Made by a program: the position numbers and the translations under genes. This document shows, one piece after another, positions 1 to 11,650 of a stretch of DNA of 64,000 nucleotides (within the stretch, counting starts at the first letter, position 1; every line of letters starts with the position of its first letter). This stretch comes from Gossypium raimondii (taxonomy: Eukaryota > Streptophyta > Magnoliopsida > Malvales > Malvaceae): contig NC_068565.1 of NCBI RefSeq assembly GCF_025698545.1, forward strand, positions 8,556,001 to 8,620,000. The letters are read 5' to 3'. The notes under the pieces are model-generated. The model did not search any database. It saw only the letters and a list, made by a program, of their open reading frames with translations, and was not told where the DNA came from.

Positions 1-1344
1 TATATTATATACTTTTAAAAAAAGGTGCATATATGTATATATTATATAAAAGCCATGCGTATGCACATGTATTATAAAAACAATGCATGAATGTTATAAA
101 ATAATAATAATTACGTATATAACATATGCATATAAAATATTTAAATAAATATACAGTATATACATATTTATAAAAGTAAAAAGGTTTTTGAAATTAAAAA
201 GAAAAAATATTTGTATGTACACGAAAATAATAATTACAATATTAAAAATAATAAATAACAATAATAAACAAGTATAATAATAAATAAATAATTAAATAGT
301 AAAATAGTTCAAAAAAATGGATTAAATTGAACAAAAGGCGAAAAAAACAGGGCAAATTTGAAATAAATGAAAAAAAAACCAACTTGAATGCGCAGGAAAC
401 AATGGAGGATAGAAAGGGAAATTATCCCTGCCTTCCCAAAACGCTGCGCAGATATGGGTCAGATTGAAACAAAAACGAAATATGCGGCTAAAATTAAAAG
501 AAATGAAAATAGATTTAATTGAAGTGCGCCACAAAAAGGAGGGACCCATAGCGTAAATCTCCCCAAAATTCAAAACGCGCGGATCCTCCCCGGGTCGGGT
601 CAACGCGCGGGTCATGGCCACCAAAACGGCGCCGTTTTGATCTATTATTTAAAGCAGATTTTCTCCTAAAAATCATTAAAACCGAATGAAAGAAAAAAAA
701 TAAAAAGTTCATATACCTCTCGCTAGGGTTTCATTTCCGTGCCGTCGCCTCAACCAATCGGCCAGTTCAAATCTGGCAGTCCCACGGCAACGAGCTTGGG
801 TTTCATCGGCGGGACCACGCAGTAAGCCTCTTCCCTTTTCTTTTATTATTATTATTTTTAAATCGAACAAATGAAATAAAGAGAATAAAAACGAAAAAAT
901 TCACCTTGAATCAAAAAAACAATCTGTATTCAGTGCTTCTTTCTATTTCTTGTGTATTTTCTCCGTTAATACCATATCCCCCCCCTTTTACACTGATTTT
1001 GATAGCCTTTTTATAGGCCGGAAGAAGCAAAATAAATTAAATACAAAATATTTTCTTTGTTGTTTTTCCTTTCGGGACTCTTTGAATTTGTGTTTTGCAG
1101 GTGACGTGTGCGCGAACGACATGCGTGAAGAAGAGTCGGCCCCGAGTCGTGCGGCGTTTGGAGAGGTTGTTGGAGGCGTGGAGGCTGCGGCGGCTAGGAC
1201 ATATGGGGGCTCTTAGGGTTTCAACAAATGTTTTTGCTGGGTTAGGGTTGAAATTGGCTATTGGGCCCGATATTGGGCCTGCTATTGCTTTTGTTGTGTT
1301 TGTTTTATTATTTGTAGGGCCTGGGTCGATTGGGCCCTATTACA
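1..1344. mobile_element. LTR (family A), partial, cut by window edge
   Basis: The right edge ends in a CCC-rich block followed by TTACA, like the LTR that ends at 38491 and, inverted, the one that starts at 13343. Shared traits are a GGCGCCGTTTTG-type block (about 625-640), GGGCCC-rich edge DNA and a TATA-like stretch followed by a CTAGGGTTTC leader-like block near 720. The left end lies outside the window. No internal region follows at 1345, so this edge looks like a solo LTR or a terminal LTR. ATATT at 1345-1349 would be the target copy. Probably Ty3/gypsy, an inference from LTR length and style only. Confidence 0.6.
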
Positions 1345-2386
1345 ATATTCATAAATGCTTGAAATGTTTGTTATTGATGTGAATATGATTTGGATGTTTA
1401 TTGTATGATAACTGATGAAGTATTGATATTCGGATGAAAGAGAAATAAATCCGGTTGAATGAAAGGAAAATTCGATGGATCTCGAAAAGGAATTGACGGT
1501 AAAAGGATCTAGCTTGGACGGGTGATCCTATCTGATATAGCCCTCCAGAAGAATATGTGGAAAATGGATTTAGCCGGACGGTAATCCGAATTAGGTCAAT
1601 TTAGCTGGGTGTAATTCAGATCCAAGCTCATTAGAGTAATTGTCGTTGCGAGGATTTAGCTTTGGTGGTAATCCCGACAATACTCGTGAGTTTATATTCT
1701 GAGGATTTAGCTTTGGGTGGTAATCCATTGTAAGGATGAGGTTCATGAGTGTGCTCTCTGAAATGGAAATGTCGCACATGAATATGAATTGCGGACCGGA
1801 TTTGTACACTTAGGTGTACCCTGAATATCCATCGAAATTCCAAGTAGTTCAACGGGATAAATATGGAAAAATAACAAGGAAATGGAAATCATGGAATTGA
1901 TGAGCTCATCAATCATTTATCTTTGTAATGAATTTGTATGAGGTTGAGTTTGTATGTGATAGGTATATGTTTATGTGAATTGGATGTGTGCTTGTGTTAT
2001 TAAATGATGGATGTATAAGTATGGTAAGTATAATTCTGTTGCATGAACTTACTAAGCACAAAGTGCTTACCCTTTCTTTTCCCTGTTTGTAGAGTTAAGA
2101 GCTCGGGGTCGGATTTGGTGGAGACACATCACACTATCAATCTCGAGATCTCGGTACATAAAGGAACTTTATTTTGGAAATCAATGGCATGTATAAGCTA
2201 GTAAATTAGATGTTAATGTGAAATGAATGTATGGTTAGCCATTGGTATGGCTAACAAATTTTGGTTTTGGTATGTGATGAAATTATCTTATGAATATGAT
2301 AAATCTATCTTGAAAAAAAAATTCGGTAAAATCTGGTAATGCCTCATACTCTATTTCGGCGACGAATACGGGTAGGGGGTATTACA
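1345..2386. mobile_element. LTR fragment (family B), 3' part
   Basis: This stretch ends in a GGCGACGAATACGGGT block and ATTACA at 2386, like the end of the solo LTR at 26703-29492. It holds short repeats around GGATTTAGCTTTGG and GGTAATCC (1500-1740). The family A LTR at 1-1344 directly abuts it, so the family A element probably inserted into this older LTR and separated its 5' part. Probably Ty3/gypsy. Confidence 0.55.
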
Positions 2387-2583
2387 CCTAACCCTAACCT
2401 AATTTAATTAAAAACCCTAACCCTAACCTAATTTAATTAAAAACCCTATTTAATTAAAAACCCTAACCCTAATCTAATTTAATTAAAAACCCTAACCCTA
2501 ACCTAATTTAATTAAAAACTCTAACCCTAAAATAATTTAATTAAAAACCCTAACCTAAATTAATTAAAAACCCTAAACTAAGT
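2387..2583. repeat. Tandem array with telomere-like CCCTAA motifs
   Basis: About six to seven units of roughly 30 bp alternate one or two CCCTAA/CCTAA words with TTTAATTAAAAA. The plant telomere repeat is CCCTAAA. Here the words are diluted by AT-rich filler and units vary in length, so this is an interstitial minisatellite, not a telomere. It lies between the LTR fragment and the terminal part of the MULE. Confidence 0.75.
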
Positions 2584-2940
2584 TAACAATGTTACATTCA
2601 CGTAATGTTAGATTTGGAAAAATGTTTTGACTGGTACTAACAATTAATAATTTTACATAATTTGATAATTTTACTAACCATTAATACAATTTTTGACTTA
2701 ATAATTTTACATTCACATAATGTTAGATTTGGAAAATTGTTTTGACCGGTATTAACAATTAATAATTTTACATAATTTGATAATTTTACTACCCATTAAT
2801 ACAATTTTTGACTTAATAATTTTACATTCACATAATGTTAGATTTGGAAAAATGTTTTGACTGGTACTAACAATTAATAAATTTATATAATTTGATAATT
2901 TTACTAACCATTAATACAATTTTTTGACTTAATACAATTT
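2583..2940. repeat. 115-bp tandem repeat, three copies
   Basis: The word TTACATTCAC recurs at 2592, 2707 and 2822, an exact 115-bp period, with close copies of the whole unit (TAGATTTGGAAAA, TTTTGACTGGTA and so on). The array is AT-rich and sits just 3' of the MULE transposase stop codon, a typical place for MULE subterminal arrays. Confidence 0.85.
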
Positions 2941-2977
2941 ATTAATTAATAATTTCACAAACTTAATTTTTTTACAA

Positions 2978-5845
2978 TTACATTCCACTATTGCGATTAG
3001 GGCATGATCGAGTTGTATGGCCTGGATTCCTACACCATCCACACAACTTCGTTTGACTAGCTGTTTCTCGGATATCCATATTGTTACGTATTCTACTCGA
3101 GCAATGTCGACCCTTTGGTTTCCGACGTAATTGTCTATCCGGTAATAGCTTAAAAGGAGCAAGAGATACGGGCGGCCACTTAAGTTCATCTGGGACCGGT
3201 GGGAAAACGTGTCTCCATACGTTGTACATGTTTTCTAATTTGTACACTTCGTCCACATAACTCATCGGATCCAGATGGAGTTTCTGACAAGCTGCAATAA
3301 CATGAGCGCATGGATAACGAAGTGCATCAAACATCCCACAGTCGCAAGTGTACACGATATTGCCCGCCAACAACACCTTGGTGCTGTCTGTCAAACTTTG
3401 TCACACGAAACCATAAATTGTCTCGATCGTGACACACTGTATGTATGGTGTTTGCCCTCGCCTTGGCCTTGTTAATTTCTTGAACTACCTTACTGTACCA
3501 TACATGGCCTCCCTGCATCAGGCCTGCATAACTTGCTGCTCGCTTTGGAAATAAGCGCGTAAGCGAAAATATGACTCTCACAACCGATGTTATCGGTAGA
3601 TGACGCGTTCCTTTAAGAACAGAATTTATGCATTCTGCCAGGTTCGACGTCATATGGCCATATCGTAGGCCGCCGTCGTATGCTTGTGCCCATTGTTCGA
3701 AACGTATGCTACAAAGGTAGTCCGCCCCTTTTCTGTTTTGGGATCATAAAATTGCCAACATCTCGTGAAAACGATCTTTATTTATTTCATACCCTGCCAA
3801 TATAAGATCATAGCGAATAATTTATACCACTTCTACCAATAAAACTAATTCAAATTGACAAACGAAATAACACAGATATAGACTAAATACCCATGTTGGT
3901 CACTTGTCGTCGTTCGCTCTTAGATGGATATTGCTTGTAGTAGTTCGAAGCAACGTGTCTTAGGCAATATCTATGGTGTGTGCGCTGCCATAAGCTTCCC
4001 TCTTGATCAAATGCAGCTAGTATACAGGCGCCCCGATCTGAAATAACACAAATATCAGGTTGGGGGCACACATGCCTCCTTAACCTAGAGAGAAAGAAAT
4101 CTTAATCATCAGACGACTCCCCCGGTGTTATTGCAAATGCAATTGGAAGAATTCTCCCACTGCCATCCTGTGCCACTGCAAGCAATAGCCGATGAGTATA
4201 CCTACCGAACATGAAGGTACCGTCAATTTGTACCAACGGCTTGCAATATGGAAATACGTCTCGGCATTGCTTAAAGGTCCAAAACAGGCGTTTGAACACT
4301 TGGCATCCACATAGCAATCGGCCGTTGTAGTAAGCATGTTCCGTTTCAAGGTCTGTGATGGCACCTGGGACGTATCTCTCTAGCACCTGACACCACTACC
4401 ATATTTCAATATATGAGGCATCCCACCCACTATGCATCTTCTCCAACGCCTTTTGCTTAGCTATCCAAGCCTTGCGGTAAGAGGGTGTGTACCCCATTTG
4501 GCTACGGATATTGGCAATTAACACCGACACTGAAGTCCTAGGATCTGCTTTTATCGTAGGCAGTATCAAGCTAGATAACATAGCTGAATCTATTTTGGGA
4601 TGATCTCGTGAAACACCTACAGAGGGAGTACATTAAATAATGCAACATTGCATAATAAAAGTATTATTGAATCTGATCAATATCACGTACATGCAGCACA
4701 TGTATATGGACCTTTGTACTTTTTTATCTCCCACAACCCTGTCATTTTCCTTAACGAGGCGTAGATTTTCCATGAACATGTGCCGTCTTACACCGCACAC
4801 TTCGCCTCAAACTTATCAGATTTTGATTTAACGACGTGGTAGTTAACGCCGTTTTTGATGCTATGTTGTTTCAAAGCACCAATAAAACTATCATTGTTGG
4901 TAAACTGATTACCAACTTCAAGTTCACCAAAATCTACCCTCGAACTTGTACGATCACGCAACCGGTGTGGTAGATCTGAAAACTCTAACGCATCATCTGC
5001 AGACAGATCGACATTAAGCATGTGGGCTGGAGGTGAGTATGCTCTGAATCATGGATTTTCTTCCTCATCTGAACTCCTTTCAGCATCTTCAGCTTCTGTT
5101 GGAATAGGCTCCGGTTCAAAAAATAAGCCAACTTCTGCACCATCCGGCCCGGGCTCTCAAGGTGGATCCATATCGGAGTCATCTTCTAACCCACAATCAT
5201 CTGCAGCGTACGAGGTCCCCTCACCGGTTGACGTCGTAGGGAGTACGTCATCCTTTCTTCTGGGCATTTGATAACGTCCCTAATTGGATGTAGATTGCCA
5301 CCCACTAGAACTTGATGTCGTTTCCCAGTACGTATTTCCAGCATCAAACGTCGTGCCACCGACGTACATGTCCCATCCACCGACAGAGTGTCTTGCAAGG
5401 GATGTGCATTCGACACCGCTACCGAACATGGGTTGTTCCGTATTTTGTAACCCGCTAACCGAGTGTCGGCCAGGGGTCGTGTATACATCTCGAACACCGG
5501 TCGCAAGTACATCAGTTGGCGATGTAAATTGTACATATAACTCAATATAAGGTGCTCCACTAGCAAGATGAGTCTACACCATTGCCTCCACGCTACGAGC
5601 ACCTTTTATGTCGAACGAGTCATATGTCACCGGATCAACAGAAGAACAAAATCGATACGTGATAGACAGAACTTTCATTTGCGTCATTCCGAAAATTTTA
5701 TGCCTAATTCTTTTACGAAGTTCTGTCAAATCTATGTTCTGGTTAAAAACTAGTCGCACTGTATTCTCCGAAAAAAAACAACACCATTCTCGGTGTGGCA
5801 AACCTCACCATCGTAGTAAATAACAGCACTAATACGTTCACTCAT
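2978..5845 (-). pseudogene. Mutator-like (MULE) transposase, decayed
   Basis: Read on the minus strand, the product starts at 5845 (MSERISAVIYYDGEV) with a PB1-like domain (5580-5845). An acidic Ser/Pro-rich linker and an MuDR-type N-terminal domain (4788-5020) follow. The DDE core shows the first Asp in VQIDGTF (about 4220) and the second in ISDRGA (about 4035). Then come a SWIM zinc finger CxCx(n)CxH (about 3290-3350) and a CCHC knuckle CGWCRNPGHTTRSC (about 3000-3040). One intron is clear at 3794-3890 and another is likely near 4630-4790. It is broken: in-frame stops near 4100, 4390 and 3750, and frame changes near 5770 (a T run) and 3390. Several stops look like C-to-T changes (CAG to TAG, CGA to TGA). 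The element probably does not make active transposase. Confidence 0.85.
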
Positions 5846-5947
5846 ATTTGAAACTCTAACCTTCTTAGCCTCTCTAAATTGTTTCTACTGTGACTTATGC
5901 ATTCTGAGAACATTTTCTGCCTAATTTATAGCCTCAGCCCAAACATG

Positions 5948-6320
5948 CTACTGTGGCAAAAGCGCATCCACGAGGCCGCGATTTCACAATTTCTTTTCAA
6001 ATAGCATCCTGCTATAAGCAATTTTATACTATTTGCTCAGAAACGTCAAAAAAATTATTTCTTACATGACCTACTGTAGCAAAAGCGCGTACACGAGGCC
6101 ACGATTTCATAAATTCTTCTCAAATAGCATCCTGCTAGAAGCGATGTTATACTATTTGCTCAGAAACGTCAAAAAAATAATTATTTCTTCCATGACCTAC
6201 TGTAGCAAAAGCGCGTCCACGAGGCCGCGATTTCACAAATTCTTCTCAAATAGCATCCTGCTAGAAGCGATTTTATACTATTTTATCAGGAACATCAACT
6301 CGAAATTATTTCTTCCAGAA
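5948..6320. repeat. About 125-bp tandem repeat, three copies
   Basis: The word CTACTGTRGCAAAAGCGC begins at 5948, 6071 and 6197, giving periods of 123 and 126 bp. Each unit carries CACGAGGCCRCGATTTCA and CAAATAGCATCCTGCTA. The array lies upstream of the MULE transposase start, mirroring the 115-bp array beyond its 3' end, so I assign it to the element's subterminal region. Short CCCTAAA words follow at about 6325-6355. Confidence 0.85.
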
Positions 6321-6424
6321 CCTAAAAACCCTAAAAAGCTTGAACCCTAAACCCTAAAAGTAAAAAAAACTTAACGTGAGAAAAACGGCAAAATCGCGTC
6401 CCCTGGAACGCACTATGTGGTGTA

Positions 6425-6534
6425 GGAAATCACGTCTACATCAGTGCGAATTGCTGACGTGGCAGCAAATCGCGTCCTTGAGGGCGCGATTTGTTGCCAC
6501 GTCAGCAACTCGCGCTGACGTGAATGCGATTTCC
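6425..6534. repeat. Long CpG-rich hairpin (inverted repeat) at MULE end
   Basis: The inner arms, 6451-6474 and 6485-6508, pair over 24 bp with one mismatch around a 10-nt loop. The outer arms, 6425-6450 and 6509-6534, pair over 26 bp with seven mismatches, all transitions. The arms are rich in CGCG and CACGTCAGC words, and a further related copy (GCGCTGACGTGGACGCGATTTCAC) continues at 6553-6576. It is probably part of the terminal structure of the MULE. The MULE's right end is probably near 6660, but no terminal repeat pair or target duplication could be fixed. Confidence 0.75.
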
Positions 6535-6692
6535 TAACGCGTACCCTGACATCGCGCTGACGTGGACGCGATTTCACAGAAAAGAACCATTCCAATAAAT
6601 AATTAAATAATGAGCCTATTTCAATAATTTTTAAAAATATAAGACTTTTATTAATAAATTACCCCATAAAACTACTTTAATTTTGAAAATAA

Positions 6693-6903
6693 TTCTAGAA
6701 GGTTCTAGTACTTTTTGGGGGCAAAGAAAAGCCATAAACGGCAGCGTTGTCTTAAAGGCAAATATCTACCTTTCTTAAATCTCTGGGTCAAAGGAAAGAC
6801 CAATCTTAGCGTGTAATCCAAGGTGATCCAAAACTCTACATAACACGTGGCTTCCTCTTTTCCGTACTTTTCCTTATTAAGTCGGCAATCTCCTCTTATA
6901 AAT
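6693..6903 (+). promoter_or_regulatory. Polyubiquitin promoter: heat shock element, G-box, TATA box
   Basis: A three-unit heat shock element TTCnnGAAnnTTC lies at 6693-6705, matching the consensus exactly. A G-box CACGTG is at 6844-6849 and a TATA box TATAAAT at 6897-6903. Transcription would start near 6930. The order fits a stress-inducible polyubiquitin promoter. The region is short because MULE DNA ends only about 20-150 bp upstream of the heat shock element. Confidence 0.75.
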
Positions 6904-6996
6904 CTACGTTTTTCCTTCTAATTTCGCATCAAATTTCCAATCGTCTTTTCTTTTAATATTTGTTCAAAGCTTTCGATTATAAATCCCTCGCGAAAG

Positions 6997-8787
<1,791 letters not shown>

Positions 8788-10440
8788 TTTGGGTCCTGTT
8801 AACCATTCTGCCTTTGGTGTTGTCTTGTTTTCTTTTTATTTCATGATGTTTAGCCATTAAAGTGGCAAAACCTTCTATTAGTTGAAGATCCTTGTGTTTT
8901 TTATTTTTAAGGTAATGATACTTTGGTGTGAAGTGGTTAGAGAGCCACAACTCAGTTACTATATTAAATAAGGTTCGGACTATTTCATAATCTCCTATCC
9001 TTAAAACATTCATTTGGCATGTTGCTGTGTCATATGTTCTGCAAGCATGTGCATTGTTGGGTGGTGAATGGTATTTAGCCTTTTGTTTTACGCCATAATC
9101 TTTTCTTTATAAAAGATTAAAATCACTGTATCAGTATCTAGCCAATTTTGGAGCTGTGAGATATGTGGTAGGGTGATTGAGTTGAGGAATTCAATGGTAA
9201 AACGGAATCCATGTGGGGCAGACATTAGCTTTCATAAATAAATCACTGCAGCAAAACCAACAATATTAATTTCTTCCCTTTTTCCCGAGAAACTAACCAC
9301 AACTAAATAACTTCTCAATAACTAGCTGTATTTTTTTCAAAAGATGAACTATAGCCCCTGGAAATTACGGTTCTCAACTTCAAAACTTTTGAATCGAGTA
9401 TCCATTCATGTATAAATGAGATAACCTAAAGGTGAACCAGTTAATGGGTGATTAAACAGTATTTACACCCTAGTTCATTACCTTTTCAAATGACACAAAT
9501 TCTTTGTTTTTACACTAATCTAAATCTCTTAAATTTTTAGTTGGATCTCATTGTTACTCCGAGTAAAAGATTTTGCAAAACTACTTCGGTTTTTCTCTGA
9601 ACTGACACAATCGAAGACGAGGCTGAAGATGGTGGTGTGTTGCCGTTTCCATCATTCTTATTTACTTGAGGGCTGGAGTGGTCAGCACCAGCTCCTGTTG
9701 ACTCTGGATCTGCTTTGGGCAAATATGTTTCATCAGAATGTAACTTCCAAGGTTCACTGGATTTCAGAATCCACGACACTCCTCTAGAGAACTCTGGTAT
9801 GCTCGTGGTGTCGGTTTAAAAAGTCTTCCAAGTGTCGCAAGAGATTTCAGTTGCTGCCCTAAAGAACTGATGAAGAAGAATGGAGGGTTTGATTTAGGGA
9901 TGTATTTGATTGGACTCAAACTCGATTAAAATAATTCATAATTTGAATTTTGCTCAAGCACTGCCTTGCTTCAAGTGAAAGTTGCCACCTTATTTTCTTT
10001 GATCAATTATCATTAGAAATTATGCTGTCTTGCTTCTTGAATGAGTTTTTCTTTTGCCAAGGTTTTATTTAACTCCACACTTGGATCTAAACATTGTAAG
10101 TGGCATGTTCTCACCCTGCAACTCTCTTTCTGTTACCTCGTTCTATCTGCCTAATTATAATCATGGCTGTAGGCATCTAATTTTAAGACCTAAAGCTTTG
10201 TGAAAAATTAATAACAATTTGACACCCAATTTCATACACTTTACATCTTCCTACATTTGAATACGAAATTGTTAACATCTCATTTATCAGGTTCGTGTTC
10301 TTGGAATTTCAGTTATACAATCCCAAGCCGGTTACTGTTCCTAATTAAATTAAGAGATTTAAAACTTTTAACAAACCGCACACGATTATGTGCTCTTTAT
10401 TGTGATGAAGAGAGCGAGTACAGCTAAAACACCAGAGTAA
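8788..10440. other. Intergenic, polyubiquitin 3' flank to 2S albumin 3' flank
   Basis: The first 150-200 bases are the polyubiquitin 3'UTR (TGA at 8785). The rest is AT-rich single-copy-looking DNA. Apart from the coding-like scrap at 9537-9820 I see no gene, RNA gene or repeat. Confidence 0.5.
9537..9820 (-). pseudogene. Unrecognised coding-like fragment
   Basis: On the minus strand an open stretch of about 90 codons reads like real protein: a charged start (SIPEFSRGVSWILKSSEPW), then a Gly/Asn/Ser/Pro-rich linker (about 9600-9680). A stop lies just upstream and a CAG acceptor-like site sits near 9790, so it may be the last exon of a lost or pseudogenised host gene. I do not recognise the family. 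Confidence 0.25.
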
Positions 10441-10481
10441 CTAAGGGAGACATTACATTTATTCTTGAGAACATATTTTGT

Positions 10482-10901
10482 TTAAATCAAACTGCGAGAT
10501 GGCGTGTCACACCTCCCTGGCTCCATCTCACATTCGGACATTATTTTCTTGGTAACCTTTTGCATGATCTCTCGCATCTGTTTGCTTCCCATTTGTTCTT
10601 GCATCTGTTGCATCTGTTGCATCGTTGCATGTCTTAAACCTTGACATCTGCATTGCGTATCCATCTTCTCTAGCTGCTGGCAACATGAGTCAATGTACCC
10701 GCCGGCTATATTGTCGCTGCCTTCGCCACCCCACTCTTCCTCCATGTACTTCTGGCAGTGCTTCAGGTGGGCTTGCTTCCTTATCTGCTGTTCACAGCTA
10801 TCCCGGTTTTCCTCGCTTTCGACCGTCACAGATGTGATTGAAGCATTGGCAAGGAACAAAATGAGAGCCAGGGTGGCTAAGTAAACTGCGAGCTTTGCCA
10901 T
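10482..10901 (-). CDS. 2S albumin seed storage protein, methionine-rich
   Basis: This 139-residue intronless gene encodes a secreted prolamin-superfamily protein stored in seed protein vacuoles. Residues 1-21 are a signal peptide (hydrophobic LAVYLATLALILFLANA). The eight-cysteine frame is complete: C36, C49, CC73-74, C84-x-C86, C124, C131, forming four disulfides between a small and a large chain. The linker around 55-70 would be cut during maturation. The stretch between C86 and C124 is Met/Gln-rich (eight Met in about 32 residues near 94-125), resembling methionine-rich 2S albumins such as that of Brazil nut. The MAKL start and overall pattern resemble Malvaceae 2S albumins. Upstream RY, ACGT and TATA elements support seed expression. 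Confidence 0.93.
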   Translation of the reverse strand: MAKLAVYLATLALILFLANASITSVTVESEENRDSCEQQIRKQAHLKHCQKYMEEEWGGEGSDNIAGGYIDSCCQQLEKMDTQCRCQGLRHATMQQMQQMQEQMGSKQMREIMQKVTKKIMSECEMEPGRCDTPSRSLI

Positions 10902-10973
10902 TGTTGATTTATGCTGGTATGGAGAAAATAATCAGATGAGAAGGGTGAGAAATGGGGTGGAGGAGTGATGGTA

Positions 10974-11059
10974 ATTTATAGGAGAGTTGAACCTTTGCAT
11001 GGGGAATACGTGTGATGTTGAAACTTGAAACCTAACACGTAGGTTAATTTCTGCATGCA
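10974..11059 (-). promoter_or_regulatory. 2S albumin promoter: TATA, ACGT boxes, RY repeats
   Basis: On the minus strand, TATAAAT is at 10974-10980, 73 bp upstream of the ATG. ACGT-core boxes lie at 11008-11013 and 11035-11040. RY elements are at 10997-11002 (TGCATG) and 11052-11059 (perfect TGCATGCA). RY plus ACGT boxes are the classic ABI3/FUS3 and bZIP sites of seed storage gene promoters. Confidence 0.8.
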
Positions 11060-11650
11060 AGAATGGACACATTTGTTTGTTTGGTTATGAAACTGCCTTA
11101 ACTGGGATCGGTAGTATTCAGGTTCTCTGTGTAATTTTAAGATCTCCTGGGGATAAAATGGTTTCACTTTGCATCGGTGATCCAATTTGGATTCAACCCA
11201 CAAACACTTAACGCAATTTGGATATTTTTCAAGCCCATGTATATGTTCAAAATTTTAAAAATATATAATAAAAAATGTTTGCGGTGCTTGGAAAACCTCC
11301 TTAAGTTGATCGTTACGCTCAGAGACTTCATTAGGTCAACTTCAAAGATGAGCTCACCAACATCTCACTTCAACGAACAGTGCATGGCTATGAAATATAC
11401 AAACCACCTTTTATGACTTAAAAAAGAGGGTAATTTTTAATTTTCCGCCAATTGTAGCAGCTTACTTTTTAGGTATTTTATAATTAATTATTGTATTTTT
11501 AGTAATAGTAATTTAGGATTTAATTATCAGTAAAATAAGCGTTTGTATGCATTTTTTGATGTCTCGATGACCCGTAAAGGTTAACTTGGGCCTCGAGAGT
11601 GATTAATAGCTAATTAAGTGTGTAGGATGCCAATTCAGGCCAAGAGTCTT
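11060..11650. other. Intergenic, nothing recognised
   Basis: Upstream flank of the 2S albumin gene. AT-rich, with no coding signal, repeat boundary or RNA gene that I can support. Confidence 0.4.

Noticed and set aside
2387-2583. Telomere or ancient chromosome-fusion point
   Set aside because: CCCTAA words are only one or two at a time between AT-rich fillers and sit beside MULE arrays; a real telomere tract would be uninterrupted.
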